Assembly: GCF_021117275.1 (NCBI RefSeq)
Contig: NZ_CP088245.1
Location: 967,501 to 1,031,500 of the forward strand
From: Metabacillus sp. B2-18
GTDB taxonomy: Bacteria; Bacillota; Bacilli; Bacillales; Bacillaceae
Length of the DNA stretch: 64,000 nucleotides
Direction: 5' to 3'
How positions within the stretch are numbered: position 1 is the first letter of the stretch; each line of letters starts with the position of its first letter. This document shows positions 1 to 7,193 of this stretch, one piece after another. The translations under genes were made by a program, and so were the position numbers. The notes under the pieces were generated by a model. It was given only the letters and a program-made list of their open reading frames with translations. It searched no databases and was not told the origin of the DNA.

Positions 1-3
1 TAA

Positions 4-30
4 AAGCAATTGGTATGTCACCAATTGCTT
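4..30. terminator. Hairpin at window edge
   Basis: A perfect 10-bp inverted repeat (AAGCAATTGG / CCAATTGCTT) with a 7-nt loop. It probably ends an operon lying left of the window. There is no strong T-run on either side, so terminator function is uncertain. Confidence 0.35.
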
Positions 31-130
31 CAAATCTCACCTCTGACTTCTGACTTCAAGCGTAAAATAAGGTATCAAAGTAAAAGGTTATTTTTAACTT
101 ACAATCATTATTCAAAATGGAGGTTACATC

Positions 131-1135
131 ATGAAAAAAGGACTTTTATTTGCAATTATTTCAATTTTATTAGTAGGTGTCCTTGCAGCTTGTGGAACTG
201 GTGAATCATCAAATACAAGCGGTAGCGGGAGCACAGAAGAGGTTGTGATTGGATATTTCCCAAACATTGACCACGTACCAGCTATGATTTCTAGAGAAAA
301 AGGTTATTATGAAGAAGCTCTTGGAGAAAACGTAAAAGTAACATACAAAACGTTCCCTGACGGAGCAGCGTTTATGACGGCTTTAAAAACAGGTGAAATA
401 CAAGCAGGACTAGTAGGACCAGGTCCAGTTATGAACAACTATGCAAATGGAGCAGACGTGAAAATTATTGCAGGTGCATCTTCAGGTGGTACTGTTGTTG
501 TTGCATCAGCAAAAAGTGGTGTTCAATCAGTTGAGGATGTTTCAGGTAAAACGTTCATCACACCTGGTGTAGGTTGCACACATGATGTTCAAATGGAAAC
601 ATTTCTTAAAGATTTAGGAATTACATCAGCACGTATTGGTGGAACTCTTAAACATGTAACTGGTAACCCAGCTCAATACGGTGCAATGTTCGAATCAGGT
701 AAAGTAGATCTTGCTGCTGTTCCAGAGCCGTGGGCATCACAATTAGTAAATGACGGTGCAAAAGTAATCGTTGATACAGATGAAATCTCATATGGTACAA
801 CATTACCTAACACAGTGTTAGTAACAAGTGGAAAACTAATTGAAGAAAATAAAGAGCTAGTAGCTAATATCGTAAAAGCACATGAGCAAGGCGTTAACTT
901 TATTAACGAAAATCCAGAAGAAGCACGTGATATTGCAATTAAAGCTATCAAAGACATCACAGATCAAGAATTAGACCCAGCGATCGTTGACAGCGCGTGG
1001 GAGCGTGTAACATACACTACAGAAGTAAACGCAGATGTTGTTCAAGAATTTGCAAATTCTTCTTATGAATTAAAATTCCTAAAGGAAAAACCAGAATTCA
1101 GTGATCTAATCGACACTTCATTCTTAACGAAGTAG
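131..1135 (+). CDS. ABC transporter substrate-binding lipoprotein (SsuA/NitT/TauT type)
   Basis: A 334-residue lipoprotein. The signal peptide ends in the lipobox VLAAC at about residues 17-21, so Cys21 should be the lipidated first residue. The mature part begins with VVIGYFPNIDHVPAM and carries the GEIQAGLVGPGP segment typical of periplasmic-binding-protein-like II proteins of the aliphatic sulfonate/nitrate/taurine group, which deliver an anion to an ABC importer on the outer face of the membrane. The ATG has a GGAGGT site about 7 nt upstream. No permease or ATPase of this family is in the window, so the partners lie to the left or elsewhere. The next gene starts 9 bp downstream, suggesting co-transcription. 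The ligand is not determinable from sequence. Confidence 0.8.
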   Translation: MKKGLLFAIISILLVGVLAACGTGESSNTSGSGSTEEVVIGYFPNIDHVPAMISREKGYYEEALGENVKVTYKTFPDGAAFMTALKTGEIQAGLVGPGPVMNNYANGADVKIIAGASSGGTVVVASAKSGVQSVEDVSGKTFITPGVGCTHDVQMETFLKDLGITSARIGGTLKHVTGNPAQYGAMFESGKVDLAAVPEPWASQLVNDGAKVIVDTDEISYGTTLPNTVLVTSGKLIEENKELVANIVKAHEQGVNFINENPEEARDIAIKAIKDITDQELDPAIVDSAWERVTYTTEVNADVVQEFANSSYELKFLKEKPEFSDLIDTSFLTK

Positions 1136-1144
1136 GAATCTACC

Positions 1145-1717
1145 GTGAAAAAAATACTATCAATTGTAATTGCTGTTCTAGCGTTGGTAGGCTGTTCTCA
1201 GTCTATCAACCTGGAAGAGCATTTTTCATTAAATGGAACTGTAGAGCCACTGGAAGCCGTGAATCAAAACGGAGAAGCTGTAAGAATGTCTGACTACGAA
1301 GACAAAGTTTGGATAGCTACGTTTATTTTTACAAATTGTGATACTGTCTGCTCGCCAATGACTGCTCACATTGCTACACTTCAAGAGCAGTTAAAAGATG
1401 AAAAAGCAGAAGCAGAGTTAGTTTCCTTCAGTATTGATCCAGAACATGATACACCTGAAGTGTTAAAAAAGTTTGGAAATCAATTCGGTGCTGATTATGA
1501 AACTTGGAACTTTCTAACAGGCTATGATCAAGCAGAAATTGAATCTTTTTCTAATATAAGTTTCTTAGCTCCTGCTGCAAAACTTGAAGGCTCAACTCAA
1601 TATGTGCACAGTACCTCGATCTTTCTTATGAAAGGTAGTCAAATCCTTGAGCAATACGATGGAGTATCTGACGTACCATTCGAAAAAATTATCGAAGATA
1701 TCAAACTATTACAATAA
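1145..1717 (+). CDS. SCO1/SenC-family copper/redox lipoprotein
   Basis: A 190-residue protein starting at GTG, 9 bp after the preceding binding-protein gene. An N-terminal signal with lipobox LVGC (Cys17) anchors it outside the membrane. The thioredoxin-like fold contains the SCO copper-binding motif CDTVC (within FTNCDTVCSPM) and the conserved downstream His in YVHSTSIF. SCO proteins deliver copper to the CuA centre of cytochrome c oxidase or act as thiol reductases. The length matches YpmQ-type Bacillus SCO proteins. Pairing with an anion-type binding protein is unusual, because SCO genes more often sit near cytochrome oxidase genes. Family assignment is firm; the physiological partner is unknown. 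Confidence 0.85.
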   Translation: MKKILSIVIAVLALVGCSQSINLEEHFSLNGTVEPLEAVNQNGEAVRMSDYEDKVWIATFIFTNCDTVCSPMTAHIATLQEQLKDEKAEAELVSFSIDPEHDTPEVLKKFGNQFGADYETWNFLTGYDQAEIESFSNISFLAPAAKLEGSTQYVHSTSIFLMKGSQILEQYDGVSDVPFEKIIEDIKLLQ

Positions 1718-1785
1718 TTCTATTGCATTCTCCACTTGAATAAGGTACAGTAATAAAAAGTTAAACATTTTAAAAATTTCATATA

Positions 1786-2131
1786 TTTCTTATCAAGAGA
1801 GGCAGAGGGACTGGCCCTATGAAGCCTCAGCAACCGGTTCATAACGAGTGAAGATCTGGTGGTTGATGATAGATAAACTCTAAGTAAGTTTTTTACAGCA
1901 CCGACAGGAAATGAAAAATGAATGGAACAAAGCGCCCTTGTTTGTTACAGGCATTTTTCATTTTCTGTCGAGGCTTGCAGAGCAAGCCGCAAGCACTTGC
2001 GTGCTGTGAAAAACTACACAACACTAATTATATGAGTTTACTTATTTAACAACACCATACCAAGACTTCTGCGAGTGCCAAGGTGCTAAATCCAGCAAGC
2101 CACACCAGCTTTATGCTTGAGAGATAAGAAG
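1786..2131 (+). promoter_or_regulatory. SAM-I (S-box) riboswitch with enlarged P3
   Basis: P1 is formed by TTCTTATC (1787-1794) and GATAAGAA (2123-2130). The P2/kink-turn core is at about 1800-1837 (GAGGGACTGGCCC, then ATGAAGCC and CAGCAACC). The conserved J3/4-P4 core GGTGCTAAATCCAGCAAG is at 2082-2099. These are the S-box hallmarks, and the element precedes metI-metC as in Bacillus subtilis. The aptamer spans about 345 nt against a usual 100-120 nt, because the P3 arm carries a large folded insertion (separate entry). Binding of S-adenosylmethionine should favour the downstream terminator. The antiterminator pairing is visible: ATAAGAAGAAG (2124-2134) can pair with the CTTCTTCTTA stretch at 2154-2162, competing with both P1 and the terminator. 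Confidence 0.92.
1840..2070 (+). other. Structured insertion in P3 of the S-box
   Basis: Nested complementary segments fill the P3 arm. GAAGATCTGGTGGTTG (1850-1865) matches imperfectly to 2049-2068. TAAACTC (1874-1880) pairs with GAGTTTA (2034-2040). TTTTTTACAGCA (1889-1900) pairs with TGCTGTGAAAAA (2002-2013). A 19-bp helix with one G-U joins 1902-1920 to 1952-1970, with a small AACAAA/TTTGTT stem inside. GGCTTGC (1972-1978) pairs with GCAAGCC (1982-1988). Together they make a long branched arm. CGAGTG occurs at both ends (about 1845 and 2072). No open reading frame of note lies in it. Function is unknown. Confidence 0.75.
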
Positions 2132-2150
2132 AAGCGCACTTTAACGACAC

Positions 2151-2184
2151 AGTCTTCTTCTTAACGGGGAAGACTTTTTATTTT
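2151..2184 (+). terminator. Intrinsic terminator of the S-box leader
   Basis: AGTCTTC (2151-2157) and GAAGACT (2169-2175) form the stem, followed by TTTTTATTTTGC. It lies between the S-box aptamer and metI, and the 5' arm overlaps the sequence able to form the antiterminator. This is the expected SAM-dependent attenuation arrangement. Confidence 0.85.
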
Positions 2185-2254
2185 GCTTTTTTAAGACATG
2201 TACACTTTCTCTCATGTACATAATCATTAAATTTATATCTTAGGAGTGACAAAC

Positions 2255-3379
2255 ATGAGTAAACGTATCGAAACAAAATTAGCACAAATCGGCAACCGCA
2301 GTGAAAATGTAACAGGTACAGTTAACCCGCCAATTTATTTATCAACAGCCTATCGTCACGCAGGTATCGGTGAATCAACTGGATTTGATTATATCCGAAC
2401 AGGAAACCCTACAAGACTATTAGTCGAAAAAGCGATTGCAGACCTTGAGCATGGCGACCGCGGCTTTGCCTTCAGCTCAGGAATGGCTGCCATCCAAACA
2501 ATCATGGCCCTCTTCCAAAGTGGAGACGAACTGATCGTTTCTTCGGACCTTTACGGTGGAACATACCGTCTTTTTGAAAGAGAATGGAGAAAATACGGAT
2601 TATCATTTCAATATGATGATTTCACAAATCCAGCTGAAACGGAAAAATTGATCAATGAAAACACAAAAGCTCTATTCATTGAAACGCCAACAAATCCATT
2701 AATGCAGGAAGCGGATATTAAAGAGCTAGTAGGAGTTGCGAAAAAGCATAACATACTCGTGATTGTTGATAACACTTTCTATACACCAGTTCTTCAAACG
2801 CCAATCTTAGATGGAGCGGACATTGTCATCCATAGTGCAACAAAATACTTAGGAGGGCACAACGATGTTCTTGCAGGCTTAGTTGTTACGAAGGGGCAGG
2901 AACTAAGTGAAGAATTCTTCCAACACCAAAACGCAATTGGTGCTGTTTTATCACCATTTGATTCTTGGTTGTTAATGAGAGGGATGAAAACTTTATCACT
3001 TCGTATGAGACAGCATCAGGAAAATGCTCAAAAGGTAGCGGCATTTTTAGAAGAGCATTCTGATGTACTTGATGTCTTATATCCAGGAAAAGGTGGAATG
3101 CTTTCATTCCGTTTACAAGATGAAGAATGGATTAATCCGTTTTTGAAAAATCTTAACACGATTTGCTTCGCAGAAAGCTTAGGTGGCATCGAAAGCTTCA
3201 TCACGTACCCAGCAACACAAACACATATGGATATTCCAGAAGATATTCGAATCGCAAATGGTGTCTGTAATAAGCTGCTACGTTTTTCAGTTGGTGTTGA
3301 GCATGCAGAAGATATTATTGAGGATCTAACACAGGCATTTAAAGCAATGAAAGGAGTGGAAGCAGTTGAGCAATCATGA
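2255..3379 (+). CDS. metI: Cystathionine gamma-synthase / O-acetylhomoserine thiolyase
   Basis: A 374-residue PLP enzyme of the Cys/Met metabolism family. It joins cysteine or sulfide to an acylated homoserine, making cystathionine or homocysteine in methionine synthesis. The family signature HSATKYLGGHNDV contains the PLP lysine (about Lys197), and SSGMAAIQ and DNTFYTP are also visible. I chose ATG 2255 because AGGAG lies 8 nt before it; a GTG at 2246 is in frame but overlaps that site. The length equals Bacillus MetI. It is controlled by the upstream S-box and overlaps metC by 14 bp, giving a translationally coupled metIC operon. Confidence 0.93.
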   Translation: MSKRIETKLAQIGNRSENVTGTVNPPIYLSTAYRHAGIGESTGFDYIRTGNPTRLLVEKAIADLEHGDRGFAFSSGMAAIQTIMALFQSGDELIVSSDLYGGTYRLFEREWRKYGLSFQYDDFTNPAETEKLINENTKALFIETPTNPLMQEADIKELVGVAKKHNILVIVDNTFYTPVLQTPILDGADIVIHSATKYLGGHNDVLAGLVVTKGQELSEEFFQHQNAIGAVLSPFDSWLLMRGMKTLSLRMRQHQENAQKVAAFLEEHSDVLDVLYPGKGGMLSFRLQDEEWINPFLKNLNTICFAESLGGIESFITYPATQTHMDIPEDIRIANGVCNKLLRFSVGVEHAEDIIEDLTQAFKAMKGVEAVEQS

Positions 3380-4550
3380 TTGGTCATTTCAAACAAAGCT
3401 ACTTCATAACGAGTCAAAGGTGGACCGCGGCACAGGATCGGTAAGTGTGCCGATTCACCATTCCTCTACTTTTCATCAATTTGATATCGATGAATTTGGG
3501 AAATATGATTATGCACGTTCAGGCAACCCTACGCGAGAAGCATTGGAGAGTGCCATTGCAGAATTAGAAGGCGGATCACGTGGATTGGCGTTCTCCTCTG
3601 GTATGGCAGCTATTTCTACCGCGTTTTTGCTGTTATCACAAGGAGATCATGTACTTGTAACAGAGGACGTGTATGGGGGGACTTTTCGTATTATCACAGA
3701 TGTATTAACTCGATTTGGAATTGAGCATACATTTGTAGATATGACAGATCTTCATCAGGTTGCGTCTGAAATTCGTCCTAATACGAAGGTAATTTATATG
3801 GAGACACCTTCGAATCCATTGTTAAAAGTAACGGATATTAAGGGGATTGTGAATCTAGCGAAGGCGAATAACTGCTTAACTTTCTTAGATAATACGTTCT
3901 TAACACCAGAGTTACAGCGACCTTTAGAGTTAGGCGTTGATGTAGTGTTGCACAGTGCAACGAAGTTTTTAGCGGGGCATAGTGATGTGCTTGCAGGTCT
4001 TGCTGTTGTGAAGGATCCTAATTTAGGCGATCGTTTGTATAAATTACAAAATGCATTTGGTGCCGTTCTTGGTGTGCAGGACGCATGGCTAGTTCTTCGT
4101 GGATTAAAGACATTGCATGTACGCCTACAGCAGTCTCAAGCATCTGCCTTAAAAATAGCTGAGTTTTTAGCGGAGCACCCGAAGGTAGAAGAGGTATATT
4201 ACCCAGGCTTGAGCTATCACCCAGGTCATGAAACACAAAACTATCAAGCGGATGGTCCTGGAGCAGTGTTGTCATTTAAATTAGCTGACGCAGCGGCAGT
4301 TAAGACTTTGGTTGAAAATGTGGAGCTTCCGGTGTTTGCGGTTAGTTTAGGTGCAGTGGAATCTATATTATCGTATCCTGCTAAAATGTCACATGCGGCA
4401 ATGCCTCCGGAAGAGCGTGAAAAGCGTGGCATTTCAGATGGACTGTTAAGATTAAGCGTTGGACTTGAGAAGGTTGAGGATTTAATTAAAGACTTTGCTG
4501 CAGCTTTGGAGAAGGTGCCTGCTGATGCAAAGAAGAATGTGAATGTGTAA
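3366..4550 (+). CDS. metC: Cystathionine beta-lyase
   Basis: A 394-residue PLP enzyme that cleaves cystathionine to homocysteine, pyruvate and ammonia, the step after MetI. The PLP site HSATKFLAGHSDV (Lys200) and the RSGNPTREALE and SSGMAAISTA segments mark the same superfamily, and the sequence closely follows Bacillus MetC throughout. The start is TTG 3366, with AAAGGAG about 9 nt upstream inside the end of metI; the nearby ATG at 3376 is out of frame. The two enzymes share the superfamily fold but diverge in the N-terminal half. The C-terminus is slightly longer than in B. subtilis. An intrinsic terminator follows. Confidence 0.93.
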   Translation: MSNHDWSFQTKLLHNESKVDRGTGSVSVPIHHSSTFHQFDIDEFGKYDYARSGNPTREALESAIAELEGGSRGLAFSSGMAAISTAFLLLSQGDHVLVTEDVYGGTFRIITDVLTRFGIEHTFVDMTDLHQVASEIRPNTKVIYMETPSNPLLKVTDIKGIVNLAKANNCLTFLDNTFLTPELQRPLELGVDVVLHSATKFLAGHSDVLAGLAVVKDPNLGDRLYKLQNAFGAVLGVQDAWLVLRGLKTLHVRLQQSQASALKIAEFLAEHPKVEEVYYPGLSYHPGHETQNYQADGPGAVLSFKLADAAAVKTLVENVELPVFAVSLGAVESILSYPAKMSHAAMPPEEREKRGISDGLLRLSVGLEKVEDLIKDFAAALEKVPADAKKNVNV

Positions 4551-4558
4551 ATTTTGAG

Positions 4559-4585
4559 CTGACTCTTTGTGGAGTCAGTTTTTTT
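4559..4585 (+). terminator. Terminator of metIC
   Basis: CTGACTC / GAGTCAG stem with a 6-nt loop followed by seven T, 8 bp after the metC stop codon. Confidence 0.9.
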
Positions 4586-4621
4586 ATGGGTGAGGTATTT
4601 ATTTGATAATAAAAATCCCTT

Positions 4622-4654
4622 CTCTAAAAGAGGAACAGTTTGTTTTGTTCCTCT
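4622..4654 (-). terminator. Terminator of the spore coat/adhB operon
   Basis: AGAGGAACA (4629-4637) pairs with TGTTCCTCT (4646-4654). Read on the minus strand the hairpin is followed by TTTT and lies about 20 bp after the last gene of the minus-strand operon. Confidence 0.7.
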
Positions 4655-4673
4655 ATTTGAGAATAAGAGATGC

Positions 4674-4973
4674 TTAAAGAGTAGGTAATTTCATTGCTGT
4701 ATCCATATTTTTTAAATTCAGCTGTATTTGTTCATGGGTATCAAATGCATGATACCAGCCTTTTTCCACCATATAACTTGAGATTCTTTCATGCATATCC
4801 AGTGCTTCCTCTAAATGACGAGTGAGAGTATGTTTAATTTCTGGAGTGCCTGATTCAGTGAGGGCAATTGCATAGTTTCTTACTCCACTTTTTGCAGAAA
4901 TTAATAAGTCCATTGCAACAACTTGATCGGTTAATGCTTTCATACCAGTTAAACTTTCAATGATTGAGTTCAT
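4674..4973 (-). CDS. yraD: CotF-type spore coat protein (YraD-like)
   Basis: A 99-residue protein of the coat F family. The segment TDQVVAMDLLISAKSGVRNYA, followed by a second helix LTRHLEEALDMHERISSYMVEKGWYHA, is the typical two-helix coat-F pattern with the closing W-Y-H-A motif. Its size equals B. subtilis YraD. It is the last gene of a five-gene minus-strand operon with an alcohol dehydrogenase in the middle. By family, such proteins are packed into the spore coat under late sporulation sigma factors. The exact function is unknown. Confidence 0.8.
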   Translation of the reverse strand: MNSIIESLTGMKALTDQVVAMDLLISAKSGVRNYAIALTESGTPEIKHTLTRHLEEALDMHERISSYMVEKGWYHAFDTHEQIQLNLKNMDTAMKLPTL

Positions 4974-4990
4974 GTTCCTTCATCTCCTAA

Positions 4991-5191
4991 CTAATACTTT
5001 GGTTTTGCTTTAGAAAGAATGGAGGAGTACTCCTCTAACTGACGGGTTGATATTGTAATATCTTGCTGCATGATGTCTTTTAGTTCTGGATCAGATACAA
5101 GTGCTCTCATCGTTTTGGACTTTGTTAAACAAGTTGTCTTAAATGCCGCAATTTCCTGAACTTCAAGAACTTCGTGTAATGCGTAATCCAT
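4991..5191 (-). CDS. yraE: Small spore coat-related protein (YraE-like)
   Basis: A 66-residue protein beginning MDYALHEVLEVQEIAAFKT. I placed the start at the ATG at 5189-5191 because AGGAGGAGAG sits just upstream; the frame is open further up, but that would overlap adhB. It has the features of the short half-unit in this family: an HE-hxE-hxxFK N-terminus, a single Cys, and a KSKTMRALVSDPELKDIMQQD core. The small helical partner proteins in such operons (YraE, YraG) usually pair with the longer coat-F proteins. Function beyond spore association is unknown. Confidence 0.72.
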   Translation of the reverse strand: MDYALHEVLEVQEIAAFKTTCLTKSKTMRALVSDPELKDIMQQDITISTRQLEEYSSILSKAKPKY

Positions 5192-5208
5192 GACTCTCCT
5201 CCTTTTTT

Positions 5209-6345
5209 TTAAGGTTTTAATACTACTTTGATACAATTATCCGTTCTTGTATCAAAAATTTCATACCCACGTTTTGCTTCACTTAGTGGGAGTACGTGAC
5301 TAACAACATCACCTGGATCAATTTTTCCAGTAGAAACGAGTTCAAACATGTAAGGCATTAGGTGAATCATTGGAGCTTGCCCAGTGCGGATATTTACGTT
5401 TCGTTGCATAATATCTCCTAATGGAAAACCGTTATATCGGCCACCATACACGCCAGTAATTTGGATGGTTCCGCATTTTCGAACAGCTTGAGAAGCCATT
5501 ACGAGTGCACTCATTGCCCCACCTTGAAGTCTTAAACCGGTCGCTAGGAATTCCATGTCAGTCATTTTTCCGTCCATACCAACTGCGTCGATGACAACAT
5601 CTGCTCCGCCTTTTGTAATTTCTTTCAGATAACTTCCCACATTTTCATGTTCCTCAAAGTTAACGGTTTCCACTTTGTTTGTTCTTTTTGCATGCTCTAA
5701 ACGATAGGGAATATAGTCAACAGCAATTACTCTTTTTGCTCCTTTTAACCAACAAAACTTTTGAGCAAAAAGGCCAACTGGGCCACAGCCTAGAACAATG
5801 ACAGTATCGCCAGCTTTGACACCAGCATTTTCAACACTCCAATAGCCTGTTGACATGGCATCAGCAATGACACTTAACTTCTCATCAGGTTCTTCACAGC
5901 TTTCAGGTATTTTAAAGTGAGTAAAATTGGCAAAAGGAACTCTTAAGTATTCAGCTTGTCCACCTGGATAGCCACCAGTGTTACCTGAATAGCCAAAGTA
6001 TGCACCCATTTCTCCGTTATCATTTGAGTTATCACATTGACTCTCAAGATTGCTTTTACAATATTGACATTCACCACATGCGATATTAAAAGGAATAATT
6101 ACACGATCCCCTTTTTTTACCTTCGTAACTTCAGGGCCCACCTCTTCTACGATACCCATTGGCTCATGGCCGATCACATAGTCTTCTTGCATATTTGGTA
6201 TCATTCCGTGGATTAAATGCAAATCAGATCCACAGATGGCTGTACTTGTTACTTTGATAATCATGTCATCTGGCTTTTGGATTTTTGGATCTTCTACTTC
6301 TTTTACTTCAACATTTTTGATGCCTTGATAGGTTACGGCCTTCAT
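5209..6345 (-). CDS. adhB: Zinc-dependent alcohol dehydrogenase (AdhB-like)
   Basis: A 378-residue medium-chain dehydrogenase of the glutathione-independent formaldehyde dehydrogenase-like group. The catalytic zinc site shows as CGSDLHLIHG and GHEPMG. Structural zinc cysteines are in CGECQYCKSNLESQC, and the NAD site is VIVLGCGPVGL. The length and position match adhB of the B. subtilis yra operon. Here it sits between two pairs of spore-coat-type genes, with gaps of about 17 bp on either side, so it is probably made in the sporangium. The substrate alcohol or aldehyde is unknown. Confidence 0.85.
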   Translation of the reverse strand: MKAVTYQGIKNVEVKEVEDPKIQKPDDMIIKVTSTAICGSDLHLIHGMIPNMQEDYVIGHEPMGIVEEVGPEVTKVKKGDRVIIPFNIACGECQYCKSNLESQCDNSNDNGEMGAYFGYSGNTGGYPGGQAEYLRVPFANFTHFKIPESCEEPDEKLSVIADAMSTGYWSVENAGVKAGDTVIVLGCGPVGLFAQKFCWLKGAKRVIAVDYIPYRLEHAKRTNKVETVNFEEHENVGSYLKEITKGGADVVIDAVGMDGKMTDMEFLATGLRLQGGAMSALVMASQAVRKCGTIQITGVYGGRYNGFPLGDIMQRNVNIRTGQAPMIHLMPYMFELVSTGKIDPGDVVSHVLPLSEAKRGYEIFDTRTDNCIKVVLKP

Positions 6346-6362
6346 TCAACTAACCTCCAATG

Positions 6363-6731
6363 TTAATGTTCATCAGGTGTACGATCAAACATCCCTTTTC
6401 GATTGGTTTCAACAGGGAATAGATTCATGTTTCCAACCATAATTGTGTTTTTGGCGGATAGCTGATCTAATTTATATTGTTCTTGTAGATCATGAGGATG
6501 AAACCATTTTTTCTCGACCATAAGCTCAGTAATTTCTTGATGCATGGTGATGCTCTGCATTAATTGCTTACGCAGCATGGCTCTTAAGTCAGGTGATGCG
6601 GTTTCAGTTAATGCCGTAGCTGTATTTCGTACCGCATCTTTTGCTCGCATAAGAAAATCCATGGCAAACGTGGTATCTGCTAACTCAGGAACATGTAAGG
6701 AATTAATTGGATCTAAATGATCGTTATTCAA
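6363..6731 (-). CDS. yraF: CotF-type spore coat protein (YraF-like)
   Basis: A 122-residue coat-F-domain protein. [24 protein letters not shown] and [19 protein letters not shown] form the two helices, followed by [18 protein letters not shown]. It is clearly paralogous to the 99-residue protein at the end of the operon, with the same A-K-x-x-V-R-N core. The length equals B. subtilis YraF. It precedes adhB by 17 bp and follows the 81-residue first gene by 16 bp. Family membership indicates a spore coat role; no enzymatic motif is seen. Confidence 0.78.
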   Translation of the reverse strand: MNNDHLDPINSLHVPELADTTFAMDFLMRAKDAVRNTATALTETASPDLRAMLRKQLMQSITMHQEITELMVEKKWFHPHDLQEQYKLDQLSAKNTIMVGNMNLFPVETNRKGMFDRTPDEH

Positions 6732-6747
6732 TGCTACTACCTTCCTT

Positions 6748-6993
6748 TCAATTGATTATTGGTGTTGGACGGCTTTCAGGTACTGGCGCTTCAAAAGGAG
6801 CACGTTGATAAATCGCTTGTAACTCGGTTAATGCCTGAATCGATTGATCAACATCTTTTTGCATTAAATTTTTTAGATCTTGATCAAAAACTAGTCCTTG
6901 CATAAGCTTTGATTTAGCCACACATAAAGTTTTGAAGTTTATCATTTCATGTAAGTCTATAGATTCATGAGCTGCTAATTTTTGTGAATCCAT
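6748..6993 (-). CDS. yraG: Small spore coat-related protein (YraG-like)
   Basis: An 81-residue protein, first gene of the minus-strand operon. The core [20 protein letters not shown], then [19 protein letters not shown], is paralogous to the 66-residue protein further down: both share the HE-x-xxFKT-x-C-x-xKSK pattern and one Cys. The C-terminus is a Pro-rich tail. GGGAGG lies about 7 nt before the ATG. Probably sporulation-expressed, by its neighbours. Confidence 0.72.
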   Translation of the reverse strand: MDSQKLAAHESIDLHEMINFKTLCVAKSKLMQGLVFDQDLKNLMQKDVDQSIQALTELQAIYQRAPFEAPVPESRPTPIIN

Positions 6994-7024
6994 TATTTGT
7001 TAACCTCCCTATTTTGATACGCTT

Positions 7025-7053
7025 CAGTATTTTCCCCGAATTATGGTCATTCA
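7025..7053 (-). promoter_or_regulatory. Possible sigma-G-type promoter for the coat operon
   Basis: On the minus strand TGAATG and AATACTG are 16 bp apart, about 30 bp before the first coat gene. This resembles the forespore sigma-G pattern (-35 TGAATA, -10 CATACTA), with mismatches. It is suggestive only. Confidence 0.3.
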
Positions 7054-7193
7054 TAATTTGTAAAAAATGACTGCGATTTGATTTCTCAGTTAGTGAACAT
7101 ACAGAAAAAGTTGGAAAACTTCGAATCATATAAGGAGGTACTACGTACGTCTACGTTGAAGTAAGACCTATGGATGAATAAGGAGGAAAGATG

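Noticed and set aside
10-204. A 64-codon frame at the window start
   Set aside because: It overlaps the lipoprotein signal-peptide region in another frame and has no ribosome site or recognisable features.
7130-7180. A second AAGGAGG upstream of ftsZ with a short open stretch ending at 7180
   Set aside because: There is no start codon at a usable distance and the stretch codes only a dozen residues. It could be a trace of a lost upstream gene, but support is too thin to call.
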